Assembly (NCBI GenBank): GCA_964397995.1
Contig: CAYNLG010000007.1
Location: 14,220-78,219, forward strand
Direction of reading: 5' to 3'
DNA: 64,000 bases
DNA from: CAYNLG01 sp964397995
Lineage (GTDB): Bacteria > Planctomycetota > Phycisphaerae > FEN-1346
Shown: positions 44,701 to 53,222 of the stretch, piece after piece
Position numbering within the stretch: position 1 is the stretch's first letter
Layout of the letters: each line of letters begins with the position of its first letter
The notes under the pieces: model-generated
What the model was told of the DNA's origin: nothing
The model's database searches: none
Seen by the model: only the letters and a program-made list of their open reading frames with translations
Program-made: the position numbers and the translations under genes

Positions 44701-47700
44701 CGTTCGCCTCGCCGGCCTCGCTGTCCACCGCCAGCGCGAAGTCCACGCTGGTCGTGCCCGTCAGGGCCGTGTCCACGCCGACCGTGACCGGGTCGTCGAA
44801 GTCGAGCGTCGCGCCCGTGACGAGGGCGGCGTCGAGGACGGTCGCGCCGTCGGCGTCGGTCTGCAGGAGGCCCAGGGCGCCGCCGGCGGCGGTGCCGACG
44901 TTGCCCTGGAAGCGGGTGGTGCCGCCGCCGTCGGTGTTGACGACGAGGTCGTTGGCCTCGCCCGCCTCGCTATCGACGATGTTGGCGAACGTGACGTCGC
45001 CCGGCCCGGCCTCGGTGACCGTGAGGTCGTCTTCCACGACAAGCGGGTCGTTGAAGGTGATGGACGCCCCGTCGGTCGTGACGGCGGTCGTGCCGATGCG
45101 GGTGGAGCCGGCGGCGTCGGTCGTGAGCGACTCCAGGCGCCCCGCGCCGCCGACGGCGTCGGCGGCCTCGTTGCCGAACCGCGTGACGCCGGCGGCATTG
45201 ACGAGCAGCGTCCGGTTGTTGCCGGTGAGATCGGCGTTCAGGGTGCCAAGGAACGAGACGTCGGTGCCGGCCGTGAGAACGGCGTTCGCGCCGAGGACGA
45301 CGGCCTCGTTGTAGGTCTGGGCGAGGGTCGTGGTGACGGCGCCGCCGTCGAGGTTGAGCTGGCCGCCCGCGCCGGTCGTATCGGTCTGGAGGTACTCGAT
45401 ACCGTCGGGGTCGGCGCCGGCGACGAGGCCGCCGCCCACGATGCCGCCCAGGGTCGTGTTGCCGGCCGGGGTGTCCAGCGTCAGGCCGAAGTCGCTGGTG
45501 CCGCCGACGGCGTTGTCCACGGCGTCGATGAGGCCGAGGAAGGCGAGGTTGCCGGCAAGCGAGGTGAAGCCGGCATCGGCGCCGAGGAGAACGGAGCCGG
45601 CGTAGGTCTGGTTGCCGGTGGTGACGATGGTACCGTGGAAGGTGATGATGCCGTCGGTCCCCCCGCCGCCCGAGGTCGTGTCGACGTCCAGGTCGTCGAT
45701 GTACTGGCCGCCGGGCGTGTTGTCGAAGTCGCCGAGGGCGACGTCGCCGCCATCGAAGGCGTCGGGCGTCGAGGTGTCGATCGTGAGGTCGACGAGCAGG
45801 GCCGAGGCCGAGACGTCGGCCAGCGAGAGGTCGACGGCCCCCGCGTCGTTGCCGCCGCCCGCCTCGGTGTCGATCAACGAGGTCTCCGTCAGGACCCAGT
45901 TGCCGGCGAAGGCGATCGGGCCGCCGTCGGACTGGTAGGTGCTGGACGAGGTGATGGTGCCGCCCGCGGCCGCGGTGTAGCTCTGGCTGCCGGTGGTGGT
46001 GACGTCCTTGAGGGCGATGTCGAAGCCGTCGAAGTCGACCGAGGCCAGGACGTTGCCCCCGCCCCCGATGTCGGCCAGGCAGGTGATGTCGCCGGCGGCG
46101 CCGGCATTGACGACCAGGTTCTTCGCCACGGGCGACTGGACGGTGCTGCCGAAGGTGACGTCCTGGCCGGCGGCCCCGCCGGTCAGGAGCGTGGCGTCCT
46201 CGGTCAGGGTCACGGCCCCGGTGTAGACCTGGGCGCCGGTGGTCTCGACGGTGGCGTCGCCGGCGTCGCCGGCGGCAAAGGCCGTGGTGCCGGAGACGTC
46301 GACGCCCGCCAGCGGCGAGGTGTTGCCGACGAAGTCGCCCGCGCTGTTGCCGAAGACGGCGTTGCCGTTGACGTCGAGCGCCCGGGCCGTCCCGTCGCTG
46401 TTGACCGTGCCGCCGAAGGTCGCGGTGGCCGCCGTCAGCGTCACCGTCGGGTCGGCCAGGACCACGCTGTCGAGGAAGGTGAGCGTGGTGCCCTTCACGA
46501 CGTCGGTGTCAAGGGTCGTCGTGCCGACGGCGTCGGTCTGGATGAGGCCGAACTCGCGGCCGGCGGTGTTGCCGACGCGACCGCGGAAGGCCGTGGTCGG
46601 CGAGGTGATGACCAGGTCGTTCGTCTCCGCGTTGCCGCTGTTGATGGCCACGTTGAAGTCGACGCTGGTCGTCCCGGTCAGGGCGGTGTCGACCTCGACG
46701 ATGACCGGCCGGTCGAAGTCCAGGACGGCGCCCTTGATGACGTCGGTGTTGATGATTGTCGTCCCGCCGTCGAAGCACTGCAGCGTATCCAGGGCGGTGG
46801 CCGGGCCGGCGTTGCCGATCTGGGCGTTAAGGTCGATGCCGCCGGCGCCGCTCGCGAGGCGCAGGTCCCAGGGGCCCGCGCCGTCGCCGTCGATCGTGCC
46901 GTTGAAGACCAGGTCGCCGCCGTCCAGGACCGTGTCGGCCGCCAGCGTCACCGCCCCGTGGTACGCCTGGGTGTCGGTGCCCGCGGTCTCGACGGACGGG
47001 TTGGCCACGGTGCCGGCGGCGCTGAAGAGGGTCGTCCCCGAGACGTCGACGGTATCCAGCGGGTTCGTGTCGCCGACGAGGCCGCCGAAGGAGGCGTTGC
47101 CGTTGACGTCGAGGTCCCAGGCGCCGTCCACGGTGCCGCCAAAGGCGGCGGTGGCCGCCCCGGGGTTGACCTGGACGTTGGCCGTGAGCACGAGCGGGTC
47201 GGGGATGGTGATCGGCCCGCCCACCGTCGCCAGGGTGTGGCCGAGGAAGACGGTGTCGGCGGCATCAAGCAGGAGCGTGCCGGCGCCGTCGGATTGGACG
47301 GGGCCGAGCACATAGAGGTCGGCCCCGGCGGGGGCGGCCCCGCCGCTCTGGAGCGTCACGTTCGAGTCCGCCCGGACCTGGACGTTGGCGCCGTCGGCGT
47401 CGATGCGGACGCTGTCGGTGCTCGCGGGGGCGCCGGCGTTGAAGACGTCGGACCCGGCGAGCGCGACGTGCTGGACCGAGTCGACCTGGGCGTCGCCGAC
47501 GCTCTCGCGGAGCCACACGCCGCCCACGCCGTCGGCGTCGGTGTCGGCCGTCAGGTTGATGTCGTTGCCCGCGCCGGTGGTCTGGAGGACGGCGTCGAGG
47601 ATGACGTCGCGGAGGGCCGACCACGTCATGGTCGCCGCCATGGACTGGTCGCCGCCGATGACGGTGTCGGGCGAGCCGCCGGTCAGGGTCAGGGTGCCGG

Positions 47701-50700
47701 CCCCGACCACAAGCGTGCCGTTGATGGTGGAGCCGGAGACGGCCAGGGCCCCGCCCGCACCCTTGGCGGTGCTGACGGTGTCGCCGGCGTTCAGGGTCAG
47801 GTTCAGGCCGGCCGTGCAGGCGATGTCGATGTTGCCGCCGTCGGTGCCGCCCGGATCGGGGGCGCCGCTCGTGACGTCGCCGTCGATGACGAGGTGGGCC
47901 CCCGCGACGCCGGTGTGGTCGAAGTCGATGTCGGCGCCGAGCGTCGTGAGGCTGGCGATGGTGGTATCGGCGGCGGCGGGCTGGTTGTTGCTGATCCGGA
48001 CGTTGCCGGCGCCCGAGTTATCGACGTCGAAGCGCTTGGCCTGGGTCTCGAGGGCGTTCGCGGCGCCGATGCCGGTCACGGCATCGAGGACCAGGCCGCC
48101 GCCCGGGGCGTCCAGGTCGTAGGTGCCGGTGTCGCCGCCGTCGAGGATGCCCGCCGCCACACTCTGAACGGTGATGGCGTCGTTGGCGGTGTGGGTGGTG
48201 ACGGCGCGGCCGAGGGTGACGTTGCCGTCGCCGATGAGGGAGACCTTGCCGCTGCCGGCGTCGACGGCGGCCGTGTCGGCCATGGTGAGGACGGCCGTGT
48301 TGCCGGCGTTATCGGCGGTCAGGGAGACGTTGCCGCTCCCGGCCGAGGTGTCGATGCGGACGCCGGCGGCCATCGTGACGTCGCCTCCGGCGGTGCCGAT
48401 GACGGCGCCGTTGCCGGCAGCAACCACGTCGTTGGCCTGGCCGGTGTCATTGAGGATCAGGTTCGTCCCGGCGTTCAGGTTGATGTTGCCGTTGCCGCCC
48501 GAGGCCGCGACCTGGGCGTTGATCGTCAGGTGGTCGTCGTCGCCGCCGTCGTTGGTGGCCGTCAGGGTGATGTCGCCGCCCGCGCTGTCGGTGACGGCGC
48601 TCGAGACCGTGAGGGGGCTGGCGTTGGTGATGACGATGGTGCCGCCGCTCGGCGTCGGGTCGGCGTTCGTGACGCCCGTGACGCCGTCGAGCGTGCCGAT
48701 GGTGAGCAGGCCGCCCACGTTATTGGCGATCTGGATGTTGCCGGAGGTGGTGTTGATGGCGGCCAGGTTGCTGACGGCCGTCTCGAGGGTCGTGCCGCTG
48801 GCGATGCCGGTGGTCGCGCGGAGGACGAGGTCGGTGGCCACCACGTCGTTGCCCGCGCCGTTGTTGTCGACGACGGCGCCGGTGACGTTGAAGTTGGCCT
48901 CGTTGCCCGTGACGTCGACGGTGCCGCTCAGGGTCAGGTCGCCGCCGGTATCGACGTCGAGGTCGCCGCTGACCGTCGAGGCGGCCAGTTCCAGGGCGCC
49001 GGCGTCCACCAGGGTCACGTTGTTGCCGCTGGTGATGGTGACGGCGCCGCCGAAGTCGTTCGTCGCCGTGTTAAGCTCGATGTGGTTGCCCGCCCCGGCC
49101 GCCAGCGTGGTCGCCCCCGCGACATCCAGGGCCCCCGTGTCGGTGATCGCCCCGCCGGTCTGCAGGTTCAGCGTGCTGTCGGTCCGGACCGAGGCGACGG
49201 CGACCTCGTCGGCATCGCGGTAGACCAGCGCCCCGGCCGCGTCGTCGTTGTCGGCCTGGTTCCGGGCCAGCAGCGTGAGGGTGTCGAAGTCGTTGGCGGC
49301 GTTGTTCATCGTGACGCCGGCGCCGGCGTCGTTGCGGGTCTTGACAACGAGGGTCGCTCCCTCGAACTGCTCGGCCGTGTTCAGGGCATTGCCGGCCGCG
49401 CCCGCGTCGCCGAGGTTCAGCGTCAGCGTCCCGAGCTCGCCGCCGGCGGCCGTGCCCACGCCGTCGCCGAAGACGACCGTCGGCGTGTTGACCGTCAGGT
49501 CGTTCGCCTCGGCCGCCTCGCTGTCCACGTTCTCGGCAAAGTCCACCGTCGTCGTGCCCGTGAGCGTCGTGTCCACGCCAACGACCACGTCGTCGTTGAA
49601 GTCCAGCGTCGCGCCGGTGACGACGTCCGTATTAATCGTCGTCGTCCCGACGGCGTCGGTCTGGAGCGTGGCGAGGGCGTCGGTGTTGCCGACCCGGCCG
49701 TGAAACGCCGTCGTCGGCGAGACCACCGCCAGGGTGTTCGTCTCCGTGGCCTGGCTGTCCACGGTGCCGCCGAAGTCGACGCCGGTCGTGCCGGTCAGCG
49801 TCGCCGTGGCCGCGTCGATCAGCACGGCGCTGTTGAAGTCCAGCGTCGCGCCCTTGATGGTCGCGGTGTTGAGGACCGTGTCGCCGCCGTTGGTGTTGGT
49901 CTGGAGGACGTCGATCGGGTTGGCATTGCCGACGGTGTCGTTGAAGGTGATGTCATCACCGGCGCCGGTGGTCGTCAGGGTGAGGTCCCACGGCCCGCCC
50001 GCGCCATCCTCGATGGTGCTGTTGAAGGTGATGCCACCGCCCGTATCGGTGTGGGCCGTGTCGGCCACGAGGACCACGGGCGTGTTGAAGACGAGGGTGC
50101 CGGCGGAGGCGTGGATATCGGCGCCGAGCTCGGTGTTGCCCGCCCCGTCGGTCTGGACGTGGGCGAGCGGGGTGCCGACGCTGCCGAGGGCGGCGTTGAT
50201 GTCGATCAGGCCGGCCCCGCAGTCGAGGTACAGGTCGAACGTGCCCGTCACGGCCCCGTCAATGGTGAGGGTGCCGCCCGCCGTCGTCACGCTGGAGTCG
50301 CCGCTCAGCGTCAGCGACGTGTCGAAGTCGATGTCGAACGCCCCGGCCCCGGTGTCAAGGGCCGCGCCGAGCGTCACTCCGTCCAGCGTCACGTTCCCGG
50401 TGAAGGTGGCGGCGGTATGGAAGTTGGTGCCCGTGTACGTGCCCGCGGGCAGGCTGACCGGGTCGCCGCCGGGCGGCACGGCGTCCAGGGCACCCTGGGC
50501 GGTGTCGGACCAGGCCACGACGGTCGCCCCGCCGCCCGTGGTCGCGCTGAAGTCCTCGGAGGCGGCGGTGGTGCTGCCGGTGGCGTACCAGGGCTGGAAA
50601 TCGACCGTCCGCCCGCCGGGCGTCGTCACCGCGTCGCCCTGGGCGGCCGCGCCGTGCGGGTTGCCGGCGGCGTCCGGGCCCGTGGCGTGGCCCCACCAGT

Positions 50701-53110
50701 TCTTCTCGGCCGTCACGTCCAGCGTCGTATGCGCGTGCTGGAGGCCGGCCGTCGTGTTGCCGTCAAAGGTGTTGTAGCGGACCGTGAACTGGTCGGGCTT
50801 CACGTTGGCCCCGTCGCCGATCAACAGACCGATCGTGTTCGTCGTGAGCGTGTTGTTCTCGATCGTCACGGTGGTCATGTCGCCGCTGGCGCCGGGCGAG
50901 TACTGGGCGAAACGGAGGCCGTTGACACAGTTGCTGATGATGTTGTCCTCGATCGTCAGGCCACTCGTCCCTGGGCCGTTCGAGACCAGGATGCCGTTGG
51001 CGTACCCGGTGACGGTGTTGGTGTCGATGGCGCTGGCGCCCGTGACGCCGGAGAACTGGATGGCGTACCCGCCGGCGGGCAGCCCGCCCGGACCGTTCAT
51101 GAGGTTGGTCGAGACGGTGAGGCCCGAGAGGCTGGGCCCCCAGATGGACCCGTCGCCGACGTCGCCGGCATTGAAGGTGTTGTTGGAGACGGTCAGCCCC
51201 GCCGCCCCGGCCGCGCCGACCGAAATGCCTTGCGTGGCGGCGCCGGTCGTCGTGAACGTGTTGTGCGACAGGGTGACGTTCTGCGGCGCGTTCTCGAGCT
51301 GCACCAGGAACGTGGTCCCCACGCCGCTGGTCACGGTGAAGCCCCGGTCGGCGGCGCCGCCAAGGGTGAACCCGTCGGCCCCGGCCATCAGGTTGATGCC
51401 GACGCCGGCGCCCGGAGTGAGGGTGGCGTTGTCGCGGCCGGTCGCGGAGCGCAGCGTCAGGTTGGCCGTGTTGACGCTCAGGGTCTCGGCGTAGGCCCCG
51501 TCGGCGACGGTGACGGTCGCGCCGGCGGCGGCGACGTCGAGGCCGTTCTGGATGCGGCCGCTCGCGCCGACCGTGACGGTGGCGGGCGTCCCGCTCAGCG
51601 TGCCGCCCAGCGCGATCGCCTGGTTCAGCGCGACCGTCGGGGCCTCCAGCCTGAGGCTGGCCGTATCGGCGCCGGTGACGGCCCCGTTGACGGTGATCGT
51701 CTCCTCGGCCGCCAGGGTCAGCGTGATGGCGCCCGTCAGGAGGGCGTTGACGCCGGCGTTGGTGATGATGCTGTCGGCGTCGGCGAAGTCGCCGATGGCG
51801 TTGTCGAGGTCGGTGAGGGCGGCTATGTCGTCGCCGAAGCCGCCGCTGCCGTCGATGTCGCCGTCGGCGGGGGTCGCGCCGCTCACGATGGTGATGGTGT
51901 CCGGGTCGAGCAGCAGGTGGCCGCCCGCCCCCGCCGGGGCCGCGAGGTCCGCGCCGCCGAGCATCCGCAGGGTGCCGCCGGAGACCTCGGCGAAGCCCCC
52001 GTCGCCGCCCGCCGCCCCGCCGCGCGCACTGAGGTCGCCCAGAAAGAGGGTCAGCTCGTCGCCCCAGACGACGATGGAGCCGCCGTCGCCGGCGCCGAGG
52101 GCGTCGGCCCGGAGAGTGGAGTCGGCGTCGACGAGGACGCGCGCGGCCGTGGGCAGGTCGCCGCCGCCCATCACGTCGCCGCCCACGCGGATCGCCCCGC
52201 CGCCCGCCTCGCCGGAGGCGTCGACGGTGGCGCCCTCGAGGACGACGCGGTCGCCGAGGACCTCGACGGTGCCGCCGGGGGCGCCGGGCGCCGCGTCACT
52301 GGCGTCGACGGTGCCGGCGAGTTCGACGCGGCCCTGGCCGCCGTCCACCGTCACGCCGCGCGCCTTCAGAAGGCCGTCGCTGCGGATCGCCAGCGAGAAC
52401 AGGTCGCCGGCCGCCAGCACCATCCGGCCGCGCCCCGCGTCGGCCGACCCGGCGTTCTCGACGCCGACGCCCTCGGCGGCGGGGGCGGCGGCGCCTTCGA
52501 TCTTGACGCCGACGCGGCCGAACTGTTCGCCAATGTAGACGTCCTCGCCGCTCGCCATCACCAGCAGGCCGTCGGTCACGGTGACCGACCCGAAGTTGCC
52601 GACCTGCCGCCCGACCAGCGTCACGTCGCGGCCGGTGATGTCGCCGTAGTTCATGACGGCGCCGCCGGCGCCGGTGAAGAGATCGCGGCCGGCCAGGAAG
52701 TCGGCGTTGGAGATATGGGCCGCGGCGGCGTACAGGCCGCCCACGTCCACAATCGACGTCGGGCCGAACATCACGCCCGCCGGGTTCACCCAGTAGACGA
52801 TGCCGTTGGCGCGGAGCGTCCCGTCCAGGTGGCTCGGTTGCCCGCCCAGGATGCGGTTCAGCACCCGGGCGCTCGCCCCCGGTTGGATGAACTGCACCGT
52901 CTCATGCGGCGCAATGTCGAACCGGTGGTAGTTGATGATGCTGTTATGGCTGGCCGTGACCGTGGTCGTGGCGCCCTGGCTCTCGATGGCCACGTTGCCA
53001 CTCACCACCTGGGCGCCTTCCGGCCCCGCCAGGACCGCCGGAAGCGGGCCCACGGTGACCGTCAGCAGGACCGCCAGGCCAATCCGAACCCCTCGTTGCA
53101 GCGTATCCAT
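41795..53110 (-). CDS. Giant two-partner secretion exoprotein (TpsA, filamentous haemagglutinin-like)
   Basis: A 3771-residue protein secreted across the outer membrane by the TpsB pore encoded upstream. The ATG follows GGGAGGTGG; the signal peptide ends at AVLAGPEG. The TPS domain (about 30-270) has SHNSIINYHRFDIAPHETVQ, ILGGQPSHLDGTLRANGIVY and NPAGVMFGPTSIVDVGGLYA, the conserved features of the FHA secretion domain. After LLLDPDTITIVSG (about 400) comes a right-handed beta-helix region (about 520-830; VSNNTFNAGD-type turns), then roughly 2600 residues of Asp/Thr/Val/Gly-rich repeats ending in a helical tail (about 3580-3771). It has no C-terminal barrel or PEP-CTERM anchor. Likely an adhesin or surface fibre. 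Repeat units of 80 residues are listed separately. Confidence 0.9.
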   Translation of the reverse strand: MDTLQRGVRIGLAVLLTVTVGPLPAVLAGPEGAQVVSGNVAIESQGATTTVTASHNSIINYHRFDIAPHETVQFIQPGASARVLNRILGGQPSHLDGTLRANGIVYWVNPAGVMFGPTSIVDVGGLYAAAAHISNADFLAGRDLFTGAGGAVMNYGDITGRDVTLVGRQVGNFGSVTVTDGLLVMASGEDVYIGEQFGRVGVKIEGAAAPAAEGVGVENAGSADAGRGRMVLAAGDLFSLAIRSDGLLKARGVTVDGGQGRVELAGTVDASDAAPGAPGGTVEVLGDRVVLEGATVDASGEAGGGAIRVGGDVMGGGDLPTAARVLVDADSTLRADALGAGDGGSIVVWGDELTLFLGDLSARGGAAGGDGGFAEVSGGTLRMLGGADLAAPAGAGGHLLLDPDTITIVSGATPADGDIDGSGGFGDDIAALTDLDNAIGDFADADSIITNAGVNALLTGAITLTLAAEETITVNGAVTGADTASLRLEAPTVALNQAIALGGTLSGTPATVTVGASGRIQNGLDVAAAGATVTVADGAYAETLSVNTANLTLRSATGRDNATLTPGAGVGINLMAGADGFTLGGAADRGFTVTSGVGTTFLVQLENAPQNVTLSHNTFTTTGAATQGISVGAAGAAGLTVSNNTFNAGDVGDGSIWGPSLSGLTVSTNLMNGPGGLPAGGYAIQFSGVTGASAIDTNTVTGYANGILVSNGPGTSGLTIEDNIISNCVNGLRFAQYSPGASGDMTTVTIENNTLTTNTIGLLIGDGANVKPDQFTVRYNTFDGNTTAGLQHAHTTLDVTAEKNWWGHATGPDAAGNPHGAAAQGDAVTTPGGRTVDFQPWYATGSTTAASEDFSATTGGGATVVAWSDTAQGALDAVPPGGDPVSLPAGTYTGTNFHTAATFTGNVTLDGVTLGAALDTGAGAFDIDFDTSLTLSGDSSVTTAGGTLTIDGAVTGTFDLYLDCGAGLIDINAALGSVGTPLAHVQTDGAGNTELGADIHASAGTLVFNTPVVLVADTAHTDTGGGITFNSTIEDGAGGPWDLTLTTTGAGDDITFNDTVGNANPIDVLQTNTNGGDTVLNTATIKGATLDFNSAVLIDAATATLTGTTGVDFGGTVDSQATETNTLAVVSPTTAFHGRVGNTDALATLQTDAVGTTTINTDVVTGATLDFNDDVVVGVDTTLTGTTTVDFAENVDSEAAEANDLTVNTPTVVFGDGVGTAAGGELGTLTLNLGDAGAAGNALNTAEQFEGATLVVKTRNDAGAGVTMNNAANDFDTLTLLARNQADNDDAAGALVYRDADEVAVASVRTDSTLNLQTGGAITDTGALDVAGATTLAAGAGNHIELNTATNDFGGAVTITSGNNVTLVDAGALELAASTVSGDLDVDTGGDLTLSGTVDVTGNEANFNVTGAVVDNNGAGNDVVATDLVLRATTGIASGTTLETAVSNLAAINTTSGNIQIANNVGGLLTIGTLDGVTGVTNADPTPSGGTIVITNASPLTVSSAVTDSAGGDITLTATNDGGDDDHLTINAQVAASGGNGNINLNAGTNLILNDTGQANDVVAAGNGAVIGTAGGDVTMAAGVRIDTSAGSGNVSLTADNAGNTAVLTMADTAAVDAGSGKVSLIGDGNVTLGRAVTTHTANDAITVQSVAAGILDGGDTGTYDLDAPGGGLVLDAVTGIGAANALETQAKRFDVDNSGAGNVRISNNQPAAADTTIASLTTLGADIDFDHTGVAGAHLVIDGDVTSGAPDPGGTDGGNIDIACTAGLNLTLNAGDTVSTAKGAGGALAVSGSTINGTLVVGAGTLTLTGGSPDTVIGGDQSMAATMTWSALRDVILDAVLQTTGAGNDINLTADTDADGVGGVWLRESVGDAQVDSVQHVALAGSDVFNAGAPASTDSVRIDADGANVQVRADSNVTLQSGGAAPAGADLYVLGPVQSDGAGTLLLDAADTVFLGHTLATVGGPITIPDPLVLTANVQVNPGAATAAFGGTVDGAWDLDVNGNASFGGLVGDTNPLDTVDVSGTTLFSAAGTVANPSVETAGTDTQAYHGAVTLAADTVLDGGDLVFNGTIDGDGAGPWDLRLASGAGGIDLNAQIGNAGPATALDTLQCFDGGTTIINTDVIKGAVLDFDRPVIVEVDTALTGTTSVDFNVAINSGNAETNDLVITSPTTAFRGRVGNTAGREFGLIQTDAVGTTTLDTDVVKGTTLTFLDSVVLADPTVTLTAATATFGGTVNSDGTARALDVNGNAVFGNSAGDFVGNTSPLAGVDVSGTTAFAAGDAGDATVETTGAQVYTGAVTLTEDATLLTGGAAGQDVTFGSTVQSPVAKNLVVNAGAAGDITCLADIGGGGNVLASVDFDGFDIALKDVTTTGSQSYTAAAGGTITSSSTYQSDGGPIAFAGNWVLTETSLIDTEAGGGNDAGAVDLSLADVSASALLVDLTIDTSTPDAFDGGDVALGDFDNTPGGQYIDDLDVDTTSGGGGTDGIITFHGTIVTTGNQTYAGSVLLGADAGFTSLAGNLAFLGLIDAVDNAVGGTSDFGLTLDTPAGNTTLGGIVGGGLVAGADPDGIEYLQTDTTGAGGQLNLDGGAVTTTLAQTYNEAVVLGANAVLTAGTDVSFLGTLNADLTGNNRTLLVNAAGVTRFGNEAADAVGGAGRLESLTTDAAGSTRIGTTAVTTDGASITFNDPLVVEDDLTVTEAGPGDVTFANIVDSEAGEANDLVVNTDGGGTTRFQGNVGTAAGGALGLLQTDADGATVLDAALVTGATLDFDDPVTVGVDTALTGTTSVDFALAVDSEAGEANDLVITSPDTIFHNRVGNAAGGAFGLLQTDAAGTTLFDTDIVKGADLDFDDAVTLGVDLTATGTTSADFGGTVDSEAGEANDLVVNSPTTGFRGNVGNAAGGALGLLQTDAPGTTTLDTALVKGDVLDFNDNVAVGSDTALTGTTSVDFAGTVDSEAVEANDLVITSPVTQFHGRVGNAAGGALGLLQTDAAGTTTLDTDVVTGSTLDFDDDVDLSSNTTLTGTLSVDFAKSVDGDGTGPYTLLVNSPLTGFQGLVGVAVPLNNVETDAAGVTSINGGRVVTVLDQTYRDGVVLGANTILDAGSDVLFLGTLDADLTANDRTLLVNAAGITRFGDGAADWVGGAGRLESITTDNDAAADYTILGTPVINTDGASITFNDPVLLDSGVVITEFGPGNVTFNQTVDSIAGVAYALTVNTPGGGDTIFQGAVGGDALGALSNNAGLGGFFTDGVGRTLINGGLVTTTGNQVHGDPDILGANTVVNGLNVWFNTINSDALLTPRSLVINAAIDSTFGAPVGYGVNGAYDNRLGDDRPLGPVTVNAGNDINLRQVSTVGDQLYNAGRFIEIFSDFHTGGGNFEFDTNRASPPTIATIFKRAGDVTITTEGGNVSMNKNDKMTIIGYLTIDAGVGGGNVTLGDVNVLEIFEVWAANIQALRRDLGEVLNIQEVAIAENRYPALARPDWIARKMDFHGAGTPTPTDATLAVTDVLGTQAAVGGYYPANLIEYEGALTAENLVGMNTNVVLDLMAEGLSLMNPSDALAGALASVDPPEPGEASPSDAGRRLLQELNLTPRDLSFDELLSVLEAGGQIDDYGANFGQDRVMVALPRFSRSSLGRLVQAYNAVFKTTRLDPVTGQPVLVDSTEAIRAGLQQAWSAYQGGGSAPPEGFVGFLMARSGEHGPALQTMHNLATLLRLIRTIGVTDREYAVASSALLGRLTDGWEGGPTPAQLQAAVEAGGPSLAEGAVATGP
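44041..45000 (-). repeat. Four tandem 240-bp (80-residue) repeats inside the exoprotein gene
   Basis: Copies begin at 44041, 44281, 44521 and 44761 in perfect register, with no length change. The shared protein pattern is LQTDAxGTT, then LDFDDxVxxGxDT, LTGTTSVDFA, VDSEAxEANDLV, then VGNAAGGALGL. Single, more diverged copies occur near 46500 and 49600. This part spans about residues 2700-3025. Confidence 0.85.
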
Positions 53111-53222
53111 CGCCCACCTCCCTACAGGAACGTGTCCGCCCTGCGCTAGCCGCGATGTCAGGTCTGTCCGTCCCGTCCCGCCGGGGCCGGCGGCCCGTCA
53201 CGCCGGGCCGGGGCCGGCGGCG

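Noticed and set aside
44041..45000. CRISPR array suggested by regular 240-bp spacing
   Set aside because: The repeats are coding, in frame, and the whole unit repeats; there are no short repeats with unique spacers and no cas genes.
42635..53149. A 3504-codon open frame on the plus strand as a gene
   Set aside because: Its composition (Gly/Arg/Val/Asp with no fold-like pattern), lack of a ribosome site and exact overlap with a clear TpsA gene show it to be a shadow of a repetitive gene.
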